From Pseudomonas antarctica (GTDB taxonomy: Bacteria; Pseudomonadota; Gammaproteobacteria; Pseudomonadales; Pseudomonadaceae), in contig NZ_UYXQ01000032.1 in the NCBI RefSeq assembly GCF_900624995.1, positions 1-40,645 of the forward strand: a stretch of 40,645 bases of DNA. Direction: 5' to 3'. The translations under genes were made by a program, and so were the position numbers. The notes under the pieces are model-generated. The model saw only the letters and a list, made by a program, of their open reading frames with translations, ran no database searches and was not told where the DNA came from. Below are positions 15,065 to 23,147 of the stretch, piece after piece. The stretch's first letter is position 1, and each line of letters begins with the position of its first letter.

Positions 15065-17890
15065 TCAGCCGACGGCCCACTGCAGTTTGTCGGCCAGTGC
15101 TGCGGGGTAATCGTCGGAATGGGTGATCGCAGCCCGCGTGGCCTGGCCGTCGCCGAAGGCTTCGATCAACAGGTCGACGTGTGTGGTCAGCAAGTCGCTC
15201 AACGCATCAAGCCGTTCCTCAAGCGCGCGGTAGCGGGCAATGTCCATGATGCCTTCGCTGATGAACCAGGCGGCGTGTTTGTTCAGGTACTCCAACACGT
15301 AAAGGCTGCACAGCGCGCTTCCCAGTTCCTTGGCCAGCCCTTGTGCCAGTGAGTCGCCGGCCCGGACGGCGCTCTCAATAGCCAGGCGATGAGCATAGGC
15401 CTCACCCGCGCGGGCAACGATCATCAATTGAGAGTTCCAGATCTGCATGTCGTCTTCTCCCTCGCCACGGTGCTGGGCAACATGGTCGGCAACCTGCTTG
15501 AGCAAGCGGTACTCCAAGGTGTGAGCCATGGCCAGCCAGTACTCGGCATCATCCAGCTTGCCTTGTGGGTCTGGCGGGGTGGGTTCGCTCAAGGGCTGGC
15601 CGATCAAGACCTTGGCCGCGTCCAGCAGGATCATGCGGTTATTGCCACCGGCATCCTGGTAGATCTTGGCCATGCCTTCATAGTCGGCGAAGCGATTGAG
15701 GTTAAGCGCACCGGCCACCCCGCAGCGCAAGCGGCATTCTGTCGCCAGTGCTTCGGCGGCGGGCGCGCAGAGCGCCTTGGTCAGCGCCAGGGTCTGGCTG
15801 ATGGCGGCCCACGGAGTCCATGTTACGTCGCCGGTACCGGTGTTTTGCAGTGACGCCTGACTGGCTGTGCCTTCGATCCACAGGCGCGCGGAGTCATTGG
15901 CAAAGCATTTCATGACATACGCGGTGGCCAGGCAACCGAACAGCGCGCGGCGTTGAGTGCGAAACGCCAGCAGGCTGGTGCCGTTGCCGATGCGCGCCTG
16001 TGTGGTGCGGCGGTTGGCATGGGTCAGGGCCAGGGTGGAGCAGGCCAGCATCACCGAGCTCAAGCCGACACCGACCATTGCCCACACATTTTTGGGCGCA
16101 AACAGTGAGCGAATCAGGCGTCGGTCGGTGCTGCCCAGCGGGTCGTGGAACTGGTTGGACGCGCTGATTGAGGCGCCATCGCGAAGCCACGCATCGAAGG
16201 GCAGACGCACGTTATCAAAGCTTGCCAGGCCGTAATCCAGTGGCACTGCACGAATTTCCGCCGGCGACGACATTGAAATACCCGGGCGCGGGCCCTGTGC
16301 GTCACTCAGGGGCAGCACAAAAGCAAATACGCCACATTGCTGGCCCTGCACGGTGACTTGGGCAAACACCACGCCAACTTTGTTCAGGTTATTGATTCCG
16401 ACATTGGCGAATTTCAAGGCCGCCCTGTTTGGCGTATTCAGCACAAAGCTACGCGTGTCGGCGTCGAAGGTTGCCTCGACGCACGCGCCCATATGGGAGT
16501 TGCTGCGGCCTATCTCGGTGAGTGCGTAAACCCCCAGGGTTTCGCCAGCCTCCAGTTCGCGGCGCCATGTTGCCGCATGCGGGTGATCCTGTTCGAACGC
16601 CAGAAGTGTGCCGATGCATAACCCCTGCTGGATCACACACCCCATGAACAGTGATGGGTCATTAATCGCCGCGTGGCTGGCCACGGCCATCAACAGTTGC
16701 GGTTGTTTGAACGCGTGAATGCCCTCGGGCAGTTGGCGCATCAAATGTTGCAAGCGCTGGTAGGTCTGTCGATGACCGTCATGGAAACTCTGGTTGGCGC
16801 GGGGATGGAGCTGCGGGTCGCTGAAAATCCTGGCCATTTGCGCGTGTGTCTGAGCGTCGACGGGGCCATTGGCCAACTCACGCAAAGCAGCGACCGCGCC
16901 CTGTTCAGTCGGCGCCTTGAGCAATAAGTGGCGCAGGGTCTCGATGGGGGCTGCAAGCGGTGCGTAAGTCTGTGCAGGCGGCAAGCTCTTGCGTATGCAC
17001 ACCGACATGCCGCTGTTTACCCCGAGGTCGATAAACACGGTGTGTTCGTCAGTCGGCAGTTGCGCCAATGTGTGGGGCAGGTTGGTCGGTTGCGTGACGC
17101 CACGGGTAAACATTTCATGCAGGTCATCCGTGGGCTCATAGCAGCGTCCCAACACGGTTGAGTAGATCGGTATGTTGAAGGGTTTGGGTGTCAGCGGCTG
17201 CAAGTTTTCGAGCAGGCGTCGGGCGACTTCCTGGTGCTTGGGGAAGTGTGAGGCGTAGGCGATCGCGACGGTACGCAGGGGATGCACGCTGTCGTCATGG
17301 TGAGCAAGCAGATGCTCAAGGTCTGCCGTCTCGCCGCTGATAATGCATTGTGCCGGCGCGTTGACGGAGCCCAGCACCAGGTTCGACGCGGGGAAACGGT
17401 CCAGCAGTGCTTGAGTGGCCTGCTCTGAAAGGTTGATCAGCAGCATGGTGCCTCGTCCCTCCTCGGTACGGTAGGCATCGTTGAGGGCACAGACCGCGCG
17501 CACGCCCTGGGCAATGTCGAGCACACCGCCACAGACCCTGGCCGCAATTTCGCCGAAGCTTTGCGCCAGGATCAGCGTCGGGCGAACCCCCGCATCCTCA
17601 AGCAACTGATTGAGCACCGCGGCTGCGCCATACACCGCCAATTGCGCGACGCCGGAAGGCAGAGGGAGGCTGTGCTCTCGGGTCAGCAGTACGTGTGTGA
17701 CAAGACCGGGTTTTAGCTCGGGTTCGTACTGCGCAGCCTCGCGTTCAATAATTGCCAGAAGAGTGTCAATTCGGTGCCTGACTTCAGGAACGTGTTGATA
17801 CAACTCGGCCAGCGCACCACAAGGATCGCTGCCTTGGCCGGGAAATGCGAAGACGTAGTTCTGACGTGAAATGTTCAGTTGGGTTGACAT
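15065..17890 (-). CDS. Fusion of a polyketide-type acyltransferase and an acyl-CoA-oxidase-like domain
   Basis: 941 residues; GAGGA precedes the ATG. The AT domain spans about 10-320: FPGQGSDPCGAL, active-site Ser111 in ILAQSFGEIAA (the usual His before it is Gln), VNAPAQCIISGE, YASH at 212-215, and PIYSTVLGR. The acyl-CoA oxidase/dehydrogenase-like domain spans about 345-930: GVYALTEIGRSNSHMG, the FAD-binding beta domain with FVLNTPNRAALKFANVG, and CGVAGALN with DAGGNNRMILLDAAKVL. In acyl-CoA oxidases the equivalent of G748 is the catalytic Glu, so the oxidase domain may be altered in chemistry. No other polyketide gene lies nearby. It sits between the FecR-type and receptor genes, which are normally adjacent. 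Product unknown; fatty-acyl or polyketide-like modification is inference. Confidence 0.8.
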   Translation of the reverse strand: MSTQLNISRQNYVFAFPGQGSDPCGALAELYQHVPEVRHRIDTLLAIIEREAAQYEPELKPGLVTHVLLTREHSLPLPSGVAQLAVYGAAAVLNQLLEDAGVRPTLILAQSFGEIAARVCGGVLDIAQGVRAVCALNDAYRTEEGRGTMLLINLSEQATQALLDRFPASNLVLGSVNAPAQCIISGETADLEHLLAHHDDSVHPLRTVAIAYASHFPKHQEVARRLLENLQPLTPKPFNIPIYSTVLGRCYEPTDDLHEMFTRGVTQPTNLPHTLAQLPTDEHTVFIDLGVNSGMSVCIRKSLPPAQTYAPLAAPIETLRHLLLKAPTEQGAVAALRELANGPVDAQTHAQMARIFSDPQLHPRANQSFHDGHRQTYQRLQHLMRQLPEGIHAFKQPQLLMAVASHAAINDPSLFMGCVIQQGLCIGTLLAFEQDHPHAATWRRELEAGETLGVYALTEIGRSNSHMGACVEATFDADTRSFVLNTPNRAALKFANVGINNLNKVGVVFAQVTVQGQQCGVFAFVLPLSDAQGPRPGISMSSPAEIRAVPLDYGLASFDNVRLPFDAWLRDGASISASNQFHDPLGSTDRRLIRSLFAPKNVWAMVGVGLSSVMLACSTLALTHANRRTTQARIGNGTSLLAFRTQRRALFGCLATAYVMKCFANDSARLWIEGTASQASLQNTGTGDVTWTPWAAISQTLALTKALCAPAAEALATECRLRCGVAGALNLNRFADYEGMAKIYQDAGGNNRMILLDAAKVLIGQPLSEPTPPDPQGKLDDAEYWLAMAHTLEYRLLKQVADHVAQHRGEGEDDMQIWNSQLMIVARAGEAYAHRLAIESAVRAGDSLAQGLAKELGSALCSLYVLEYLNKHAAWFISEGIMDIARYRALEERLDALSDLLTTHVDLLIEAFGDGQATRAAITHSDDYPAALADKLQWAVG

Positions 17891-17985
17891 GGATCCATCC
17901 TCGTTAGCCTAGCAGGGAACGCTCTAACCAGCGGTATTCTGGAAAAAACGAAAGCTCATTGGATGGCAAATGATGGGGATGTGTA

Positions 17986-18003
17986 CCTGTTATAAATGAC
18001 AGT
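17986..18003. promoter_or_regulatory. Degenerate ACTGTCA-N4-TGACAGT palindrome (also lux-box-like) upstream of the AT/oxidase gene
   Basis: CCTGTTA-TAAA-TGACAGT has the same 7+4+7 layout as the perfect palindromes at 23046 and 40090, with two mismatches in one arm. It lies 95 nt from the ATG of the fusion gene. It also fits the minimal CT-N12-AG pattern of LuxR-type boxes (17987-18002). Confidence 0.35.
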
Positions 18004-18032
18004 TTTTTGGAATGTTTCGAAATAATACTGGG

Positions 18033-19028
18033 TCAGTTATTGCTAATGGGCCCGCCTTGCGCCGGCCCGGCGACTACCTGGGTCCACCACGGCGTGTGCT
18101 GCTCAATCTGCACCGGCAAGGTCGGCAGCAGCGCATTCAGCGCCAGCGTGGTGTCGTGCAGCGGGAAGCTGCCGGTGATGCGCAGGTCGGCCACGCTTTT
18201 ATCCACACCCAAATAGCCGCTGCGGTAGCGGCTGAGTTCCGTGATCACATCGCCCAGGCGGGCGTTGTCGACCACTAGCATGCCGCGTGTCCAGGCGTCG
18301 GCGGCGGGGGTGACGGCAAGCGCAGGGCCGAGGCCGTGGCTGCGCATCAGCACTTGCTGGCCCTGCTTGAAAATCTGCTCCTGGTGCAACGCCTCAGGCT
18401 GGGCGGCCACGGCGGACTGCAGCACGCTCAGGCGCGTGGCGTCGTCTTCGCGTTTTACGATGAACCGCGTGCCCAGGGCCCGCAGGCTGCCGTCGCGGGT
18501 TTGGACATAGAACGGGCGGGTATCGTTGTGGCCGGTTTCGATCAGGATTTCGCCTTCCTGCAGCACGATCAGCCGGCGTTTTTCATCAAAACGCACGTCG
18601 ATGGCGCTGTGGGTGTTGAGGTTGATCCGCGTGCCGTCCGCCAGTTTCAGCGTGCGCTGCTCGCCGGTGGCGGTGCGTTGGTCGGCCAGCCAGTAGTGGA
18701 TCGGCACGTAGCGCTCGCCGGCAAACAACGCCAGGCCGCAGACCAGCGCGATACTCGCCAAGCCGCTCCCAAGCTTGCGCACGCGCTGGCGAATGCCCTC
18801 GCGTGACTGCAACAACGCCGCCCGCGCCGGGCCTGCGGCCGCGCTGAAACGCTGGTCGAGCATGCCCAACTGGCGCCAGGCGCGTGCATGTTCGTCATTG
18901 CTGGCCAGCCATTTGGCGAATTCTTCCTGTTCCACAACGCTGCCATCGCCCGAGTCGAGGGACAGTTGCCAGGCAATCGCAGCATCCAGCACACGGGCCG
19001 AGACCGGTTTGGAACTGATCGCGGTCAC
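18033..19028 (-). CDS. fiuR: FecR-type anti-sigma factor, FiuR-like
   Basis: 331 residues from the GTG at 19028, which overlaps the sigma gene stop by 4 bases (GTGA). The longer frame from 19058 is less likely. The N-terminal DUF4880/FecR-N region spans about 5-50 (AAIAWQLSLDSGDGSVVEQEEFAKWLASNDEHARAWRQL). One membrane segment lies at about 88-106 (ASIALVCGLALFAGE). The periplasmic FecR domain follows (GEQRTLKLADGTRINLNTHSAIDVRF ... GSLRALGTRFIVKRE), then the C-terminal region that touches the receptor STN domain. It passes the ligand signal from the outer-membrane receptor to the sigma factor. The receptor gene normally follows directly; here the 2.8-kb AT/oxidase gene intervenes. Confidence 0.9.
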   Translation of the reverse strand: MTAISSKPVSARVLDAAIAWQLSLDSGDGSVVEQEEFAKWLASNDEHARAWRQLGMLDQRFSAAAGPARAALLQSREGIRQRVRKLGSGLASIALVCGLALFAGERYVPIHYWLADQRTATGEQRTLKLADGTRINLNTHSAIDVRFDEKRRLIVLQEGEILIETGHNDTRPFYVQTRDGSLRALGTRFIVKREDDATRLSVLQSAVAAQPEALHQEQIFKQGQQVLMRSHGLGPALAVTPAADAWTRGMLVVDNARLGDVITELSRYRSGYLGVDKSVADLRITGSFPLHDTTLALNALLPTLPVQIEQHTPWWTQVVAGPAQGGPISNN

Positions 19029-19543
19029 AACGGCTCGCCATACAGCGCGATGTAGCACTGGCGAATGCCCTGGGCCAGGTATTGGCGCACGCGCGGCACG
19101 GACACGCCGAGGCGCTGGGCGATTTCGGCGTGGCCCAGGCCGTCGAGGCGGTTGTAGAGGAAGGCGGCGCGGGCCTTGCTCGACAGTTTGCCGAGCAGGC
19201 GGTCGATGGCCTTGAGGTCTTCGAGGATCAGGTGCTGTTCTTCCGGTGAAGGGTGTTCGCTTTCCGGGATCAGCATCAATTCGCTGAGGTAGGCCTGTTC
19301 CAGGGCCGCGCGACGGAAGTAGTCGAACAGCAAGCCTTTGGCGATCGCCACCAGGAACGCCCGTGGCTCGCGGGGTTCGCGCAGCTCTTCACGGCCCAGC
19401 AGGCGCATGAAGGTGTCCTGGCTCAAGTCTTCGGCGCGGCTCGGGCAGGCCACGTTGCGGCGCAGCCACGCCAACAGCCAGCCACGATGGTCGCGGTATA
19501 ACGCGCCAACAAGCTCACTGCGTGGGGTCTGGACCGACGACAA
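19025..19543 (-). CDS. fiuI: FecI-family ECF sigma factor, FiuI-like
   Basis: 172 residues. The only start without an in-frame stop is the TTG at 19543, preceded at about 10 nt by GGTGA, so initiation is probably weak. Region 2 is AEDLSQDTFMRLLGREELREP ... AFLVAIAKGLLFDYFRRAALE. Region 4 is KLSSKARAAFLYNRLDGLGHAEIAQRLGVSVPRVRQYLAQG. It is an iron-starvation sigma factor that transcribes the siderophore receptor gene when ferric siderophore is bound. A Fur-box-like sequence lies 31-49 bases upstream, which fits repression under iron-replete conditions. Confidence 0.9.
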   Translation of the reverse strand: MSSVQTPRSELVGALYRDHRGWLLAWLRRNVACPSRAEDLSQDTFMRLLGREELREPREPRAFLVAIAKGLLFDYFRRAALEQAYLSELMLIPESEHPSPEEQHLILEDLKAIDRLLGKLSSKARAAFLYNRLDGLGHAEIAQRLGVSVPRVRQYLAQGIRQCYIALYGEPL

Positions 19544-19573
19544 GGCATCACCGAATAAAAGAGAGGTTTAAAC

Positions 19574-19592
19574 TAACGAGAATTATTCGCGA
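19574..19592 (-). promoter_or_regulatory. Fur box candidate upstream of the fiuI-like gene
   Basis: taacgagaattattcgcga is a 19-base sequence resembling Pseudomonas Fur operators, with the GAGAATTATTCGC core. It lies just upstream of the sigma factor start and would overlap its promoter. Confidence 0.6.
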
Positions 19593-19636
19593 TTGTGTCA
19601 GAGGCAGAGAGTGGGCGCAATTGGCGTCTGTCGGCC

Positions 19637-19686
19637 GATCATTCCCACGCTCTGCGTGGCAATGCCTCACTGGACGCTGCGCGTCC
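19637..19686. repeat. Half copy of the 'cccacgctctgcgtggg' repeat
   Basis: Left arm and inner arm of the element described at 6031-6137 (ttcccacgctctgcgtgg, then ggacgctgcgcgtc), without the right half. It ends 3 bases before the exonuclease stop codon and may serve as its 3' hairpin. Confidence 0.75.
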
Positions 19687-19688
19687 CG

Positions 19689-20396
19689 CTAGAAACCGGG
19701 CGCTTGTTTACGCCGTTTCCATTGGCGCAAGCGCTCCTGAAGCGCTTGCGGGGAGTCGATGTGCTGCTGGCGCGCACGACTTAACAGGATGAGCATCAAC
19801 TCTGCCGTGGCCAGGGCGTCGGCGCTGGCGTGATGGCGCTCGCCGACCTGCAGCTTGAAGTGGCTGATCCAGTCGTCCAGCCCGGCTTCACGGATATTCG
19901 CTTCGGGGCAGAGCAGCGGGGCGATGTCGGCAACGTCGAGAAACGGATGGGCCAGGCGATAACCCAGGCTGTCCTTGAGTGCCCGGTACAGCATGTGTTG
20001 ATCGAACGGTGCATGGAACGCCAGCAACGGGCTGTCGCCAACAAAGGCCATGAAATCCAGCAACGCCTCGACCGGGTTGCTGCCGGCGGCGATGGCGCTG
20101 GGGCCGAGGCCGTGGATCAGCACGCTGGGGCTGAGTTTTGTTTCGGCGCGGTGCAGGGTGCGCTCGAACATTTGCGCGAAATCCACGGCGCCGTCCTCAA
20201 TCACCACCGCGCCGATGGACAGCACCTGATCGCGGTTGAGGTTCAGGCCGCTGGTTTCCAGGTCGACCACTACCCAACGCTGGCTGCGTAAGGCGTTGTC
20301 GCCCAGTACTGCGGGTTTGGGCAGTTGCTCCAGGCGCCGCTGTTGGGCCGCGTCGAGGCCAGGTTTTTTCGTACGCAGCCAGTCGAACAAGCTCAC
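19689..20396 (-). CDS. DnaQ-like 3'-5' exonuclease (DEDDh)
   Basis: 235 residues. ExoI is VVVDLETSGLN with D45 and E47. ExoII lies in SPLLAFHAPFDQHML. ExoIII is RHHASADALATAEL, whose His and Asp mark the DEDDh subclass. It is the length of stand-alone epsilon-like nucleases, without a polymerase-binding tail. The likely role is single-strand exonuclease in repair or RNA trimming. The start overlaps the upstream DUF294 gene stop by 4 bases (20393-20396), and this pairing of a DUF294/CBS protein with a DnaQ-like nuclease is common in proteobacteria. Confidence 0.9.
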   Translation of the reverse strand: MSLFDWLRTKKPGLDAAQQRRLEQLPKPAVLGDNALRSQRWVVVDLETSGLNLNRDQVLSIGAVVIEDGAVDFAQMFERTLHRAETKLSPSVLIHGLGPSAIAAGSNPVEALLDFMAFVGDSPLLAFHAPFDQHMLYRALKDSLGYRLAHPFLDVADIAPLLCPEANIREAGLDDWISHFKLQVGERHHASADALATAELMLILLSRARQQHIDSPQALQERLRQWKRRKQAPGF

Positions 20397-22327
20397 AGCT
20401 GGTACCGAAAGGTCAGGCTGCTTTGCAGGCGCTGGGCCTGGCGCAGGGATTCTCGCAGGATGCGCCGGTCCAGGTGGTTGAGGCTGTCGGGGTCGATGCG
20501 GTTGGAATACGGCTGGTTTTCGCGGGTTTGCAACTGGTGCTGCTGCATGCGGGTTTGCTGGATGAAGTGGTAGGCCTCTTCGTATGCGGCGCCGTCCAAT
20601 CGCTCGATGACCTCTTTGTCCACCAGTTGGCGCAGTCGCTCCAGGGTGTTGTTGGCGTGGATGCCATTGGCCAGGGCCAGCAGGCGTGCGCCATCGACAA
20701 AGGGTGTGAGGCCCTGCACCTTGAGGTCGAGGGTGGCTTTTTCGCCGCCTTTGCGTGTCAGCACAAAGTCACGCCAGCGCCCCACCGGCGGGCGCTGGCG
20801 CAAGGCATTCTCGGCCAGCATGCGTTGGAACAGCCGGTTATCCGCGACTTGATCGAGAATGCCCTGGCGCAATTGCTCGCAACCCTGTTCATCGCCCCAC
20901 ACCACGCGCAAATCGAAATAGATGCTCGACCCCAGCAGGTTTTCCGGCGTCGCCTCGCGGATAAACGCCCCGAAACGCCGCGCCCATTCAGCCCGCGACA
21001 AACATAGTTCGGGGTTGCCGGCCATGATATTGCCCTTGCACAAGCTGAAACCGCACAACGCCAGGCTCTGGTTGATCTGCTGCGCCAGGGGCAACAGGCG
21101 GCGGCGAATCTCGTCGGCTTCGGCGGCGTCCTTGGCGTCGAACAGGATGCCGTTGTCCTGGTCGGTAAACAGCGTCTGCTCACGGCGGCCCTCGCTGCCG
21201 AAACACAACCAACTGAACGGCACGCCGGGGTCGCCCTTGTCGGCCAAGGTCAGCTCAATCACCCGGCACACGGTGTGATCGTTGAGCAACGTAATAATGT
21301 GGGTGATCTGGGTGGACGACGCGCCATGGGCGAGCATGCGTTCCACCAGTTGGCCGATCTCACCGCGAATCGCCACCAGGTTTTCTACCCGAGGTGCATT
21401 GCGGATGGTGCGGGCCAGGTGCACCAGGTCCACCCGTTGTAAGGAAAACAGGTCGCGCTCGGACACTACGCCACACAAGCGCTGGTCTTTGACCAGGCAC
21501 ACATGGGCGATATGCCGCTCGGTCATGGCAATGGCGGCGTCAAAGGCGCTGTGGTCCGGGCTCAAATAGAACGGCGCCTGGGTCATATGGCCTTCGATGG
21601 CCTGATTGAAGTCACTGGTGCCGTCGGCTACCACTTGGCGCAGGTCGCGCAGGGTGAAAATCCCCAGGGGCGCCTTGTGCTCGTCGACGATCACGATGCT
21701 GCCCACCTGTTGCTCATGCATCAGCCTCACCGCTTCGCGCAGCGGTGTGCTCGGGCTGCACGTGACCGGATGGCGCATGGCCAATTCGCCCAGGCGCGTG
21801 TTCAACGAGTATTGGGTGCCGAGGGTTTCCACCGCTTTTTGCTGCACCTGCTGGTTCACTTGGTCCAACAGGCTGCTGACGCCGCGCAGGGCGAAGTCGC
21901 GAAACGGGCTGGACAGCGCGAACAGCTTTATAAACGCAGGCTTGTTCAGTTGCAGGCAGAAGGTGTCTTCGGCGGCTTTGTGCTCGGTGCGGGTGGCGCG
22001 TTCGCCCAGCAGCGCGGCGAGGGGGAAACACTCGCCGGTGGTGATTTCGAAGGTGGTTTCGGCCGCATCTTGATTGAGCAGCGGGCGTTCGCCGACGACT
22101 CGGCCCTGCTTGACGATGTAAAAGTGCTCCACCGGCCCGCCCGACGGCTTGAGGATGCTGTCGCCTTGGCCGTAGAAGCGCAATTGGCACTGTTCGACCA
22201 GAAACGCCAGGTGCGCGTTTTCCATCAGGTTGAACGGGGGGAAGCGTTGCAGGAATTGCAGGGTGCCGTGGATGTTCTGCAATACGGCGGTTTTTCCCGC
22301 CTGCGTGAAAGCATCAGCTTTACTCAT
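20393..22327 (-). CDS. cNMP-binding / CBS-pair / DUF294 nucleotidyltransferase-like signalling protein
   Basis: 644 residues in four parts. The cyclic-nucleotide-binding domain is at about 25-140 (FYGQGDSILKPSGGPVEHFYIVKQGRVVGE). The CBS pair is at about 175-300 (MRHPVTCSPSTPLREAVRLMHEQQVGSIVIVDE; MTQAPFYLSPDHSAFDAAIAMTERHIAHVCLV). The GlnD-like nucleotidyltransferase domain is at about 335-470 (CFGSEGRREQTLFTDQDNGILF, the G-S-x(n)-D-x-D metal motif). The DUF294 C-terminal helical domain is at about 500-640. No transmembrane segment. It probably senses adenine nucleotides and modifies or binds a partner. The overlapping exonuclease gene suggests a functional link, but the substrate is unknown. 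Confidence 0.9.
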   Translation of the reverse strand: MSKADAFTQAGKTAVLQNIHGTLQFLQRFPPFNLMENAHLAFLVEQCQLRFYGQGDSILKPSGGPVEHFYIVKQGRVVGERPLLNQDAAETTFEITTGECFPLAALLGERATRTEHKAAEDTFCLQLNKPAFIKLFALSSPFRDFALRGVSSLLDQVNQQVQQKAVETLGTQYSLNTRLGELAMRHPVTCSPSTPLREAVRLMHEQQVGSIVIVDEHKAPLGIFTLRDLRQVVADGTSDFNQAIEGHMTQAPFYLSPDHSAFDAAIAMTERHIAHVCLVKDQRLCGVVSERDLFSLQRVDLVHLARTIRNAPRVENLVAIRGEIGQLVERMLAHGASSTQITHIITLLNDHTVCRVIELTLADKGDPGVPFSWLCFGSEGRREQTLFTDQDNGILFDAKDAAEADEIRRRLLPLAQQINQSLALCGFSLCKGNIMAGNPELCLSRAEWARRFGAFIREATPENLLGSSIYFDLRVVWGDEQGCEQLRQGILDQVADNRLFQRMLAENALRQRPPVGRWRDFVLTRKGGEKATLDLKVQGLTPFVDGARLLALANGIHANNTLERLRQLVDKEVIERLDGAAYEEAYHFIQQTRMQQHQLQTRENQPYSNRIDPDSLNHLDRRILRESLRQAQRLQSSLTFRYQL

Positions 22328-22551
22328 AACAGTGACCGCAATTTATTGTCGTTATCGTCCTTTATGGTCATCTCCCGCGTCCTGGGTGCCCATTGGACGT
22401 AAGTCTAGGTAGCGGTAAACCATTCGCCACTAGGGAAAAACCTTACACGACTATCGTCCAAACCCCGTAGAACGCCCACTAGGCAAACTTTCCGACGAAG
22501 TGCACATTGATCGCCCTTCTGCAGATGTCTGACGAGTGTGCTGGGAGATTG

Positions 22552-23019
22552 ATGAGAACTGCTGAGAAACGTATGTCCGACCACGATATTTTGAGTGACG
22601 CCGAGCGCGAGGCGCTGAGCGCTGTGATGCTGGAGCCCGATCTACCGCCACAACGCGTGTTAATTGTTGATGATGACAAAGACGCGCGCGAACTACTGGC
22701 GGAGATCTTGGGCCTGGACGGCATTCGCTGCATGACGGCTGGCAGTGGTGAGGCCGCGTGGGATTTGTTGAAAACCAGTAGCGCTATTGGTCTATTGATC
22801 ACTGACCTGCGCATGGAGCCCAGCAACGGCCTGAAACTGATCGAGAAGGTGCGCGAATCCGAGCGGGCGGCGTTGCCAATCATCATCATGTCGGGGGACG
22901 CCGAAGCGCCGGACGTGATTGATGCGATGCACTTGAGCGTGGTGGACTTTTTACTCAAGCCGATCGACAGCGTGAAACTGGCGAAGTTGGTCAAGCGCGA
23001 GTTGGGTATGGCGCAATAG
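22552..23019 (+). CDS. Stand-alone receiver-domain response regulator
   Basis: 155 residues from the ATG at 22552 with GGGAG just upstream; an ATG at 22573 and a TTG at 22507 are alternatives. After a charged about 33-residue N-terminus, one receiver domain fills the protein: RVLIVDDDKDAREL acidic pocket, phospho-acceptor D85 in LLITDLRMEPSNG, IIIMSGDA and the Lys in FLLKPID. There is no output domain, so it acts by protein contact or as a phosphate relay. No kinase gene is adjacent. The 224-base gap before it (22328-22551) shows no recognised element. Confidence 0.85.
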   Translation: MRTAEKRMSDHDILSDAEREALSAVMLEPDLPPQRVLIVDDDKDARELLAEILGLDGIRCMTAGSGEAAWDLLKTSSAIGLLITDLRMEPSNGLKLIEKVRESERAALPIIIMSGDAEAPDVIDAMHLSVVDFLLKPIDSVKLAKLVKRELGMAQ

Positions 23020-23045
23020 TGACCGCTCGTCGATCTAACGCGAGA

Positions 23046-23063
23046 ACTGTCAAAACTGACAGT
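23046..23063. promoter_or_regulatory. Perfect palindrome ACTGTCA-AAAC-TGACAGT
   Basis: 7-bp arms around a 4-base centre, with its right edge exactly 84 nt before the ATG at 23148. The same arms and the same 84-nt spacing recur at 40090-40107 before the gene at 40192. It is probably a dimeric regulator site. The core also fits CT-N12-AG, the minimal lux-box pattern. Confidence 0.55.
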
Positions 23064-23147
23064 ATGAAAACGATGGGGGCTTTTGTTTACTGAACGGGAG
23101 AGCTGCGGTTTGGGCGCCCTCATTCATTCAGACAACAGGAGCCAATC

